DNA of 15,799 bases from NCBI GenBank assembly GCA_013154205.1, contig JAADCY010000008.1, positions 1 through 15,799 of the forward strand. Reading direction: 5' to 3'. The notes under the pieces were generated by a model, which saw nothing but the letters and a program-made list of their open reading frames with translations, was not told the DNA's origin and ran no database searches. Source of the stretch: Thermoproteota archaeon. Lineage in GTDB: Archaea > Thermoproteota > Thermoprotei_A > Sulfolobales > Desulfurococcaceae. The position numbers and the translations under genes were made by a program. Shown here piece after piece: positions 7,450-13,654 of the stretch. Numbering within the stretch: the stretch's first letter is position 1; each line of letters begins with the position of its first letter.

Positions 7450-8113
7450 ATTCTATTCTCCTCTTCAATCTTTCCTCGATATATCTTCCTCTTAACTTGA
7501 TTTCATTTACTCTATCCTTGATCTCCCTGTATTTTTCACTATATGTCCTTGCATATCCATTCCAGAAATTCTTCATAAATAACTCGGTTATTTCAGGGGC
7601 TAACGCGTTTATGCTGCGTTCTATTAGGTGTACATCAATAGCGTACTCTTCAATATCTGTACTGTGCCCTGCAAGACCGAAATCGATTATGTAGATTGTA
7701 TTGGTTGTTTCATTGTATAATATATTGGCTAGTGTAAGATCTCCGTGGTAGATCTTGAGACTATGCATTTTCCCTACATATTCCCCGAGCCTTGACGCTA
7801 TCGTACTTATAGTTTTATTTCTGAGGTATTCTATTGTATCTGAAAGCTTAGTGCCAAGGATGTATTCCATTATTATGATGGAGTTAAAGGGATCGACAAA
7901 AAGAGGGGCAGGGACAGGAAGTCCGGATAAATAAAGCTTGGCCAGTATCTTTGCCTCGGTCTTCGTCCTTCTTTCTCTGAATAACTTATCGAATAAGGGA
8001 TGCCTGTATGGTTTGCTGATCCTGTGTTTTACTATTAGCTTAGTCCCAAGCGCTTCTAGAACATAGATCTTTGCCTCGGCGCCCTCACTGATAAGTGTTA
8101 GTTTGGAAGCCAT
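7433..8113 (-). CDS. bud32: KEOPS kinase/ATPase Bud32
   Basis: 226 residues, a small atypical kinase of the piD261/Bud32 family. It acts as an ATPase with Kae1 in tRNA t6A synthesis. Seen: the nucleotide-binding segment ISEGAEAKIY (8-17), the strand-3 lysine K29, the Bud32-specific RISKPYRHPLFDKLFRERR stretch, the catalytic loop HGDLTLAN (123-130, D125 and N130) and DFG (144-146). The basic C-terminal tail (RRIEYERYR) is typical. The frame is open to 8140, but the ATG at 8113 has GAGGTGG at 8121-8127 with a 7-base spacer. The gene overlaps Kae1 by 16 bases. Kae1 and Bud32 are fused in some archaea but are separate here. Confidence 0.94.
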   Translation of the reverse strand: MASKLTLISEGAEAKIYVLEALGTKLIVKHRISKPYRHPLFDKLFRERRTKTEAKILAKLYLSGLPVPAPLFVDPFNSIIIMEYILGTKLSDTIEYLRNKTISTIASRLGEYVGKMHSLKIYHGDLTLANILYNETTNTIYIIDFGLAGHSTDIEEYAIDVHLIERSINALAPEITELFMKNFWNGYARTYSEKYREIKDRVNEIKLRGRYIEERLKRRIEYERYR

Positions 8114-9117
8114 GGTAGGTCCACCTCGTCGAGACGCCATCTCTGTTTGATGAACGCTTTTTCGGGCTCAATAGTTATACCATGAAGAAAGAGTAGTAGG
8201 CCTGTATAGGCGATCATCGCCCCATTATCTCCTGAGACATCGGGCGAGGTTCCTTTGTATTTGGCACCATGTAGTGTAGCCATTGCCTCTAGTTTTTGGC
8301 GTAATGCAGTATTTGATGCTACACCGCCAACTAATAGAACTTCTTTTTTACCTGTAAGAAGCAGTGCTCTCTCAGCAACTTCGACTATCATGTCAAACGC
8401 TGTTTCTCGTAGACTTAAGCAGACATCCCCGAGTTCTTTCTTAGAACGTGCTTTCTCCGCGTGTTTAAGGCTTGCTGTTAGTAGTCCTGAAAAACTAAGG
8501 TCTATTCCTTTCACAGTATATGGAAGGTCTATGAAGTTGGAGCCCCAATCACTGCATATATCTACTTGGTGTTTGCCGTTAACAACGTAGGGTGGCGCCA
8601 ATCCTACTTCGCGCGCGAAGGTGTCGAGGAGGTTTCCAAGAGGTATATCAAGAGTTTCTCCTAGAACTCTGTATCTTTTCTTTCTCTGAATAGCGATTAG
8701 AGTATTACCGCCTGAAACATATATTACAAGTGGATCAGTGAATCCTGCCACGAATTTGCCTATTTCTATATGAGCTACTGCATGATTAACAGGTATCAGA
8801 GGCTTGGAGTAATAGGAAGCTAGAAATCTTGCCAGAGTAGCGCCTATTCGTAGACATGGCCCTAGACCTGGCCCTAACGCTACGGCGATACCGTCAATGT
8901 CTCTGATATGTATGCCAGCCTTATTCAGAGCCGATTTTAAGACTTGTGGAGCCTCTCTTGCATGATGAAGTGAAGCTTCGCGTGGGTGTATTCCTCCTTT
9001 CGCCGGAACATATTTGGAATATACATTTGCAAGTATTCTTATATTTGAATCATTCTTCTCAACTATACCGATACCGAATGTATGGCTTGTAGATTCTATT
9101 CCTAAGATGAACGTCAA
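8098..9117 (-). CDS. kae1: KEOPS subunit Kae1 (tRNA t6A threonylcarbamoyltransferase)
   Basis: 339 residues, the normal Kae1/Qri7/TsaD length. It transfers the threonylcarbamoyl group to A37 of ANN-decoding tRNAs. The ASKHA fold shows LGIESTSHTFG (5-15), the metal-binding histidines in NHAVAH (H112, H116), YVSGGNT (133-139), LVGGVASN (262-269) and GDNGAM (296-301) with the metal ligand D297. The start is the TTG at 9117, which gives the normal short N-terminus. A TATA-like box at 9135-9144 lies about 23 bases upstream, so the transcript is leaderless or nearly so. It is the first gene of a Kae1-Bud32-XTPase-uS15 unit. Confidence 0.96.
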   Translation of the reverse strand: MTFILGIESTSHTFGIGIVEKNDSNIRILANVYSKYVPAKGGIHPREASLHHAREAPQVLKSALNKAGIHIRDIDGIAVALGPGLGPCLRIGATLARFLASYYSKPLIPVNHAVAHIEIGKFVAGFTDPLVIYVSGGNTLIAIQRKKRYRVLGETLDIPLGNLLDTFAREVGLAPPYVVNGKHQVDICSDWGSNFIDLPYTVKGIDLSFSGLLTASLKHAEKARSKKELGDVCLSLRETAFDMIVEVAERALLLTGKKEVLLVGGVASNTALRQKLEAMATLHGAKYKGTSPDVSGDNGAMIAYTGLLLFLHGITIEPEKAFIKQRWRLDEVDLPWLPN

Positions 9118-9134
9118 TTTATATCTACTCTTTT

Positions 9135-9144
9135 TAATTATAAC
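9135..9144 (-). promoter_or_regulatory. TATA-like box for the kae1 operon
   Basis: The minus strand reads GTTATAATTA, about 23 bases before the TTG at 9117. A leaderless transcript is implied. The rest of the 114-base gap to eS31 (9118-9231) holds a 6-bp inverted repeat at 9145-9164 and no small gene that I can support. Confidence 0.45.
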
Positions 9145-9164
9145 AAGACATGTTGTTTTGTCTT
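9145..9164. repeat. Inverted repeat upstream of the kae1 TATA box
   Basis: AAGACA (9145-9150) and TGTCTT (9159-9164) form a perfect 6-bp inverted repeat with an 8-base spacer, immediately upstream of the kae1 TATA-like box and about 70 bases after the eS31 stop. It could be a regulator site or a transcript-end hairpin, or may be chance. Confidence 0.35.
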
Positions 9165-9231
9165 AAGGCGTATTGAAATATAGTGTATCGGAGAAAGATA
9201 GCTAGAAAATCGCTGAGTAGGGTATACATTG

Positions 9232-9402
9232 TTACTTCTTTTCCCTTACGTACTCAACGTAACCGCATTTACCACAATGCCATCGAGGAATAGGTTTTTT
9301 ATGAAACGCCATGAAGCTTCCGCATTTTGGGCATTTTTTGTTTTTCGGTTTTATCGTACCGGTATTGTAGTCGAACTCATATAGTTTATGTACGTGAGCC
9401 AT
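9232..9402 (-). CDS. rps27ae: 30S ribosomal protein eS31 (S27ae), zinc-ribbon form
   Basis: A 56-residue protein beginning MAHVHKLYEF and ending YVREKK. It is the archaeal S27ae without the ubiquitin fusion found in eukaryotes. The zinc ribbon uses C24, C27, C43 and C46 (CPKC and CGKC), with the typical FMAFHKKPIPRWHCGKCGY core. The ATG at 9402 lies 5 bases after GGGGTGA (9408-9414), which also contains the eS24 stop codon, so translation of the two is probably coupled. The eS24-eS31 pair is conserved in archaea. Confidence 0.95.
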   Translation of the reverse strand: MAHVHKLYEFDYNTGTIKPKNKKCPKCGSFMAFHKKPIPRWHCGKCGYVEYVREKK

Positions 9403-9407
9403 CTAGT

Positions 9408-9414
9408 TCACCCC
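9408..9414 (-). promoter_or_regulatory. Ribosome binding site of eS31 containing the eS24 stop codon
   Basis: GGGGTGA on the minus strand: its last three bases are the TGA that ends eS24, and the ATG of eS31 follows after 5 bases. The same arrangement occurs at Rpo7/Spt4. Confidence 0.6.
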
Positions 9415-9764
9415 ATTCCCTGTTCTTTCATCATTTGTTCTAGCTGATAGGATTGTGTTGCGTACTCATTTCTCTTTATTACATGGGGTGGCTCGAAGGC
9501 CTTGGCCCTCTCGGGAGTGTCATAGATGTGTACTTCAACGTTTGACACGCCCATGCCGTACTCGGTATCTATTTTTCTAACATAAACTCTTTCTACATCA
9601 ACGCCATAGGCTTTTGCAAGTTCTACACGTATAAGGCCTCTTGAAGGAGTGGTTCGGCCTATATGTGCTATTCTAACAACTAGTTCTTTTCTCTTAATTA
9701 GCGGATTATACCATTCTTTTACTACCTCGGCAGTATATTCTCCTAATTGTAGCTGTTTTCCCAA
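9408..9764 (-). CDS. rps24e: 30S ribosomal protein eS24
   Basis: 118 residues. Family features are EWYNPLIKRKELVVRIAHIGRTTPSR (16-41), the KAYGVDVERVYVRKI segment, GVSNVEVHIYDTPERAKAFEP and a short basic tail. It binds 16S rRNA in the small-subunit body. The start is a TTG at 9764 with a GGGGG run about 8 bases upstream. The gap to the DUF359 kinase is 34 bases. It probably shares the Rpo7-Spt4-DPCK-eS24-eS31 transcript. Confidence 0.95.
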   Translation of the reverse strand: MGKQLQLGEYTAEVVKEWYNPLIKRKELVVRIAHIGRTTPSRGLIRVELAKAYGVDVERVYVRKIDTEYGMGVSNVEVHIYDTPERAKAFEPPHVIKRNEYATQSYQLEQMMKEQGMG

Positions 9765-9798
9765 ACTATTAACCCCCGTTCCTCTTGTTTATCTCTCC

Positions 9799-10308
9799 TT
9801 ATGGTTTCGTATTCACCTTATTTAAGAACACTATGTCTGGTTTAAATCTTTTAAGTAATCGCCGTGCTTTGATAGTGTCGGAGATTGTTATGACCGCTCC
9901 GTAACCTGGGTATCCATATATGATTGTTTTTCCATGTCTCGTTAATGATATAGCCATTGTTATCAGGTCTTCTTCACCATGTACTATGAATTTTTCCATA
10001 GCTATTGATATGATTGTTCTTGAGTTCTGCGATATTGTGCCCGGAGGATTAATTATTAATTGATTAGTATGTTCTTCTTTATCCAGCGCGGTCTTAATCC
10101 TTCTACGCGTTTTTAGATCTAATATCTTAATTCCGCCATAGAAGTACCTTGATACTATATCGCCTACTAGGTAATCGCCTTTAATGTTACATTCGAAAAA
10201 GGCTTCTGGTTTTTCATTAATAATGAATAGTCCATGTGGATAGGCAAAATATCTCCGTAAGTGTTTGGGTAGTCTTAAAACAAGTAATGGTGTTCGGGCG
10301 TTATGCAA
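9799..10308 (-). CDS. GTP-dependent dephospho-CoA kinase (DUF359 family)
   Basis: 169 residues. The family (Thermococcus TK1697 type) carries out the last step of CoA synthesis, phosphorylating dephospho-CoA with GTP; it is unrelated to bacterial CoaE. The family motifs are all visible: LVGDIVS (47-53), DLKTRR (64-69), NPPGTIS (87-93), GEEDLITM (111-118) and YGYPGYG (131-137). The start is a TTG at 10308 that overlaps the end of Spt4 by 8 bases, so translation is likely coupled; no strong ribosome binding site is visible. Its place between spt4 and eS24 is conserved in archaea. Confidence 0.88.
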   Translation of the reverse strand: MHNARTPLLVLRLPKHLRRYFAYPHGLFIINEKPEAFFECNIKGDYLVGDIVSRYFYGGIKILDLKTRRRIKTALDKEEHTNQLIINPPGTISQNSRTIISIAMEKFIVHGEEDLITMAISLTRHGKTIIYGYPGYGAVITISDTIKARRLLKRFKPDIVFLNKVNTKP

Positions 10309-10507
10309 CTTTGATCGCGTATCTACCGGGTTTTTCTATGCCGAGCATTTTGGCAACCAATGATTTTTCCGGGTCTATTATTATTACTACTCCTTCCCAC
10401 TCATCTGTAAAATCGTTTGATCCACAAATAGGGCAGATCTCGACTTCCTTATCTACTAAGGCTTTGCATCTTCTACAAGCTTTGAATGGTTTTCGTTTAA
10501 TAGGCAA
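10301..10507 (-). CDS. spt4: Transcription elongation factor Spt4 (formerly RpoE2)
   Basis: 68 residues with a zinc ribbon from C11, C14, C25 and C28, followed by WEGVVIIIDPEKS (37-49) and a glycine-rich end (KPGRYAIKVA), the normal archaeal Spt4. It pairs with Spt5/NusG and increases RNA polymerase processivity; Spt5 is not in the window. The start is a TTG at 10507, 6 bases after GGGGTGA (10514-10520), which contains the Rpo7 stop. The Rpo7-Spt4 pair is conserved across archaea. Confidence 0.95.
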   Translation of the reverse strand: MPIKRKPFKACRRCKALVDKEVEICPICGSNDFTDEWEGVVIIIDPEKSLVAKMLGIEKPGRYAIKVA

Positions 10508-10513
10508 TTATGT

Positions 10514-10520
10514 TCACCCC
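10514..10520 (-). promoter_or_regulatory. Ribosome binding site of spt4 containing the rpo7 stop codon
   Basis: GGGGTGA on the minus strand ends with the TGA stop of Rpo7. The TTG start of Spt4 follows after 6 bases. This is the same design as at eS24/eS31. Confidence 0.6.
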
Positions 10521-11053
10521 TTCTTCTTTAGCCATTTAAGATTGCCCAGATAGGGCTGCCTCATTGTCAACTGTACTCTTAGACCTTTTCCTGGCAGAGG
10601 AGCGACATTGTATACTCTTGCCCTAACTATGTCGCCTTTTTCGATCATTCTTTTAGAGTCTCTGAGTAGAAGTGCTGGACGTGTTGGATCGTATTCTATT
10701 CTCTCATCAGCGATCTGGTTGATATATATGAATCCATCGGAGGCTCCTAGGTCAACAAATACACCGTTTTTAACAACAGTATTTACTTCTCCTTCTACAA
10801 CTTCCTTTACAAATGGATAGAATGCTAATATTGTGAACTCTACTTTATGGTATGTTGCCCCATCTCCAGGTATTATCTTGCCTTGGGGATCGACATCCAC
10901 GTCGAAAACTGTGACTATTATGCCCATGTTTCTAGTTATTACACCTTCATATTTTCTTCTGAGCTCTTCCCAGGCTGCGACATCAAGTGGTTTTCCGAAT
11001 TTGTCGGGTGGTATCCGTATTACATCTCTGACTCTATATATTCTGTAGACCAA
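10514..11053 (-). CDS. rpo7: DNA-directed RNA polymerase subunit Rpo7 (RpoE1)
   Basis: 179 residues. It is the stalk subunit that pairs with Rpo4 and binds emerging RNA. The N-terminal tip domain (RVRDVIRIPPDKFG, about 7-20; YEGVITRNMGIIVTV, 35-49) is followed by an OB/S1 fold (about 83-165) with VVKNGVFVDLGASDGFIYINQI. The start is a TTG at 11053 with GGTGA at 11059-11063 (5-base spacer). It appears to be the first gene of a Rpo7-Spt4-DPCK-eS24-eS31 unit, separated by 94 bases from the PIN gene. The product ends Gly-stop inside the next gene's ribosome binding site. Confidence 0.96.
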   Translation of the reverse strand: MVYRIYRVRDVIRIPPDKFGKPLDVAAWEELRRKYEGVITRNMGIIVTVFDVDVDPQGKIIPGDGATYHKVEFTILAFYPFVKEVVEGEVNTVVKNGVFVDLGASDGFIYINQIADERIEYDPTRPALLLRDSKRMIEKGDIVRARVYNVAPLPGKGLRVQLTMRQPYLGNLKWLKKKG

Positions 11054-11091
11054 TTTGTTTCACCGCATCATATCCCGTTATTGGTCAAGTA

Positions 11092-11100
11092 CTATTTAAT
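11092..11100 (-). promoter_or_regulatory. TATA-like box for the rpo7 operon
   Basis: The minus strand reads ATTAAATAG about 43 bases before the TTG at 11053. It predicts a leader of about 17 bases that includes the GGTGA site. The gap is A/T-rich, so the exact box is uncertain. Confidence 0.4.
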
Positions 11101-11147
11101 AGTTGAATAAAAACCTACAAATACAAATATAATGATTTTTACGGTGG

Positions 11148-11555
11148 TTAATACTCTATTCCCTCTACATCTACCATCATTTTTTCTTCACGAAGATATA
11201 TTTCCGGTATACCATGTTCTCTGAGCTTTCTTCTGAGTTCTTTATCATTTGTTGCCACGCCGCACTTATGCTCCTTGGCGTAATGCAAGATTAGATCATC
11301 GGTTGGTAAATCATTTTCTTCTGCTTCAACTATTTTACAGTACCTCTTAACGATCTCTAATGCTAGTCTTGCAGGCTTTGATATGCTTGGTTTACCTGTT
11401 TTTGCTAGTTTTTCGAGTTCTTCCATAACTTGTGTTAATACTATGTATTCGGGCTTGGTTTCGATAATGTCTTCGATTTGTTCGAAAACATTGATTCCTC
11501 GGGCTATTGTCATTAACATGTTGGTGTCGAGCACTATGCAGGGCTTTTTCCTCAC
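11148..11555 (-). CDS. PIN-domain nuclease, Fcf1/Utp24-like
   Basis: 135 residues. The acidic PIN active site is complete: D10 in VLDTN, E45 in MEEL, D86/D87 in PTDDLIL and D104 in ATNDKELR. Single-domain archaeal PIN proteins next to aIF2 gamma are grouped with Fcf1/Utp24, the eukaryotic nucleases that cut pre-18S rRNA, so a role in small-subunit rRNA processing is inferred. A toxin role is less likely because no antitoxin gene is adjacent. The frame is open to an ATG at 11597, but the GTG at 11555 has GAGGAGG at 11563-11569 with a 7-base spacer and a 4-base GTGA overlap with the aIF2 gamma stop. Confidence 0.85.
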   Translation of the reverse strand: MRKKPCIVLDTNMLMTIARGINVFEQIEDIIETKPEYIVLTQVMEELEKLAKTGKPSISKPARLALEIVKRYCKIVEAEENDLPTDDLILHYAKEHKCGVATNDKELRRKLREHGIPEIYLREEKMMVDVEGIEY

Positions 11556-12799
11556 GGTTTGGCCTCCTCTACAATGCCCCAGCCTGTTAATCTCCATCTT
11601 CCCAGTACTCTTCTACTGATAGCTATCCTCGAGCCTTCCCATGCGACAACTGGATCGCGTAGTTTTAACTCTATATAATCGCTGGTTACACGCATGACTA
11701 CGGCTAGACGTATCGCTGTACCTGCTGTTACGACGATTATTTCACGCGGCTGTATAGGTTTTACCTGGACCATCTCCTTCATTCCGACTACGCGCTGTAG
11801 GAGTTTATAGTTAACTTTTAGATATGTTACTGGTTCGGGCACTTTACCTGGTATTCCTACAACGTTGCCTACAAGTGCATCGGCCTTTGTCAGCGACGGG
11901 TCTAGCTTGGTTCCTATAGCTAGTAGTCCTCCCGGTCTTGCTTCTTCTACTTCTAGTTTGCCGAATCTAAGTGATACTACTTCGGTTACTACGGGCTCAT
12001 AGACGTAGCGTCCGGGCGCTATGGGTTTCCTGACTCCTGGCCTTATCTCTATTTCATCACCTACTCTCAGTACGCCCTGCATAAGTGAGCCGCCTATTAC
12101 TCCTCCTTTTAGTTCGTCTGGCTTAGTTCCTGGCTTGTTTACATCGAAGCTCCGTACAACATACATTAATGGTGGTTTTGAAAGCTCTCTTTTCGGCGTA
12201 GGGATATATTCTTCGATTGCTTGGAGAAGCACGTCAATATTAGCTTTATGTAGCGCGCTAACAGGTATTACGGGGGCGTTCTCAGCCCATGTACCTTTGA
12301 GGAAGTTTCTTATTTCTTCATAGTTCTTCTTTGCTCTTTCCTTAGATACTACGTCGATTTTGTTCTGGACAACGACGAGGTTTCGAACACCTATAATATC
12401 AAGTGCTACGAAGTGCTCGAGGGTTTGGGGTTGTGGGCACGGCTCATTGGCAGCGATTACGAGAAGCGCTCCATCCATTAGTGCTGCGCCGCTCAGCATT
12501 GTAGCCATGAGAGCTTCATGGCCCGGCGCGTCGACGTAGCTGACTCTTCTCAATAATCGAGACTCCGAGCCATCAGGACATATAGGCTCCGTTGTGTAGG
12601 CTTCCGGAGGCTCTAGATTATCACAATAAGCAATATTTCCGTCAGCGTATCCTAGCTTTATAGTCATTCCTCTCTTTAGCTCTTCGCTGTGCCGCGCTGT
12701 CCATATCCCTGTGAGGGCTTGAACCAGCGTTGTCTTGCCGTGATCGACGTGTCCTACTACTCCAATGTTTACTTCAGGTTGTTTTTCTTCCCAGGGCAA
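11552..12799 (-). CDS. eif2g: Translation initiation factor aIF2 subunit gamma
   Basis: 415 residues. It is the GTPase core of aIF2, which brings initiator Met-tRNA to the 30S subunit. Visible: G1 GHVDHGKT (16-23), switch I GMTIKLGYAD, G3 DAPGH (90-94), G4 NKID (146-149), G5-like VSAL, then two beta-barrel domains to the end. Between switch I and G3 the family's zinc knuckle normally has two Cys-x2-Cys pairs; here only C59 and C74 remain, with L62 and G77 at the other positions. The start is a TTG at 12799, set by GAGGTGA at 12808-12814. It overlaps the PIN gene by 4 bases. Confidence 0.96.
   Translation of the reverse strand: MPWEEKQPEVNIGVVGHVDHGKTTLVQALTGIWTARHSEELKRGMTIKLGYADGNIAYCDNLEPPEAYTTEPICPDGSESRLLRRVSYVDAPGHEALMATMLSGAALMDGALLVIAANEPCPQPQTLEHFVALDIIGVRNLVVVQNKIDVVSKERAKKNYEEIRNFLKGTWAENAPVIPVSALHKANIDVLLQAIEEYIPTPKRELSKPPLMYVVRSFDVNKPGTKPDELKGGVIGGSLMQGVLRVGDEIEIRPGVRKPIAPGRYVYEPVVTEVVSLRFGKLEVEEARPGGLLAIGTKLDPSLTKADALVGNVVGIPGKVPEPVTYLKVNYKLLQRVVGMKEMVQVKPIQPREIIVVTAGTAIRLAVVMRVTSDYIELKLRDPVVAWEGSRIAISRRVLGRWRLTGWGIVEEAKP
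11563..11569 (-). promoter_or_regulatory. Ribosome binding site that fixes the PIN gene start
   Basis: GAGGAGG on the minus strand lies 7 bases before the GTG at 11555 and within the last codons of aIF2 gamma. It rules in favour of the GTG over the upstream ATG at 11597. Confidence 0.65.
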
Positions 12800-12838
12800 A
12801 ACATGTTCACCTCAAATACGATTCTATATCGGCTAAGC

Positions 12839-12850
12839 ATATTTTTATGA
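12839..12850 (-). promoter_or_regulatory. TATA-like box for the aIF2 gamma - PIN unit
   Basis: The minus strand reads TCATAAAAATAT about 45 bases before the TTG at 12799. It predicts a leader near 18 bases that starts just before GAGGTGA. Three short inverted repeats lie just upstream (12854-12894). Confidence 0.4.
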
Positions 12851-12853
12851 TAG

Positions 12854-12894
12854 GCTGTGAAAAACAGTCTAGAATGTATTCTATGTGTTCATAG
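12854..12894. repeat. Cluster of short inverted repeats between eS6 and aIF2 gamma
   Basis: Three inverted repeats lie in a row: CTGT/ACAG (12855-12867), TAGAAT-GT-ATTCTA (12870-12883, perfect 6 bp) and CTATG-TGTT-CATAG (12881-12894, perfect 5 bp, sharing three bases with the second). They sit after the eS6 stop and upstream of the aIF2 gamma TATA-like box. They may end the eS6 transcript or bind a regulator. Confidence 0.4.
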
Positions 12895-12900
12895 TGGGGC

Positions 12901-13551
12901 CTACTTATACACGATCTTTGTGTTTATCTGTACTATGTCTTCTGTCACCATGTTTCCACGTACCATTTTCCTGCGACGCTCTCCCTTTTCACGTGGATGG
13001 AATCCTGGTGGTCCTGACAATAATACCCTCTTCTTGACGCCGCCCATAACATCTGGTCTCATCGGGAAACCACTGTTATCGCTTCCGCCCGTTATCTGTA
13101 TTTTTACGCCTTTGAGCCCTACGAGTTCGCCATCAAATACATCTCCTATTCTTAGGCCGATAATCCTCTTTGTGCGGTCATCATTGACTCGGATCTGCCA
13201 TGCACGCGCTCTGAAGATTACGCCTTCTAGCTCGTTTGTACCGGTCTTATTGACGAGTAGCTCGGCGTTGACATGCGCTTCGGATTCAGGAATATTGTCA
13301 TCGACTACAAGTCTTCCAGTTATCTTGACCTTGTCTTTTGTGTCTGGCTTAATCATCCTTATAGTGGCTACGCCGTGTACAGCCTTTATCTTCTCCGCCA
13401 GCTTGCTGTTAACCTTTATGATTGGCAGTTCGAGCCCTTCTTTCATCTTATCGTTATATTCTATTTCAGCGTCTCCTACAACTTTGACCTTCTCAATAAT
13501 TTCGGATTTCGGTGCTTCCGGATCTGATATAACTATTTTGAAGTCTGCCAT
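12901..13551 (-). CDS. rps6e: 30S ribosomal protein eS6
   Basis: 216 residues. The conserved eS6 N-terminal domain is clear: FKIVISDPEAP, then GLRIGDVFDGELVGLKGVKIQITGGSDNSGFPMRPDV and KRVLLSGPPGFHPREKGERRRKMVRGNMVTEDI. eS6 usually starts near the FKIVISDP strand and is about 125-210 residues in archaea, so this is a long form: about 75 residues lie between the first strand and the RIIGLRIGD block. The ATG at 13551 has GGTGGTG at 13560-13566 with an 8-base spacer, and that site lies in the arm of a possible hairpin. It diverges from aIF5B. Confidence 0.93.
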   Translation of the reverse strand: MADFKIVISDPEAPKSEIIEKVKVVGDAEIEYNDKMKEGLELPIIKVNSKLAEKIKAVHGVATIRMIKPDTKDKVKITGRLVVDDNIPESEAHVNAELLVNKTGTNELEGVIFRARAWQIRVNDDRTKRIIGLRIGDVFDGELVGLKGVKIQITGGSDNSGFPMRPDVMGGVKKRVLLSGPPGFHPREKGERRRKMVRGNMVTEDIVQINTKIVYK

Positions 13552-13560
13552 ATCTTCTTC

Positions 13561-13580
13561 ACCACCAGTTGCCCGGTGGT
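13561..13580 (-). promoter_or_regulatory. Hairpin covering the eS6 ribosome binding site
   Basis: In the eS6 mRNA, ACCACC (13580-13575) can pair with GGTGGT (13566-13561). An inner G-U pair makes 7 pairs around a 6-base loop. The 3' arm is the core of the GGTGGTG ribosome binding site, 9 bases before the ATG. It could throttle eS6 translation, but a 7-bp stem may melt at hyperthermophile growth temperature. Confidence 0.45.
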
Positions 13581-13607
13581 TATTTCAAACCTATCGGCAT
13601 ATAGGGG

Positions 13608-13617
13608 TATTTATATT
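13608..13617 (-). promoter_or_regulatory. TATA box for eS6
   Basis: The minus strand reads AATATAAATA about 61 bases before the ATG at 13551. It predicts a leader of about 35 bases holding the hairpin at 13561-13580. Confidence 0.5.
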
Positions 13618-13619
13618 GC

Positions 13620-13631
13620 TAGGTGAACCTA
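13620..13631. repeat. Inverted repeat between the divergent eS6 and aIF5B promoters
   Basis: TAGGT-GA-ACCTA is a perfect 5-bp inverted repeat directly upstream of the eS6 TATA box and about 24 bases upstream of the aIF5B TATA box. It is a candidate regulator site, or chance. Confidence 0.35.
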
Positions 13632-13654
13632 TACAGGGTTAATAATATACTTGA

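Noticed and set aside
9165..9231. Possible C/D box small RNA in the gap after eS31
   Set aside because: A CTGA is present but no RTGATGA box on either strand at a suitable distance.
11148..11555. Toxin-antitoxin reading of the PIN gene
   Set aside because: No small antitoxin gene is adjacent; it is coupled to aIF2 gamma instead.
12857..13642. 261-codon open frame opposite eS6
   Set aside because: It is the antisense shadow of eS6; the translation is Ser/Thr/Leu-rich without motifs and spans both eS6 promoter elements.
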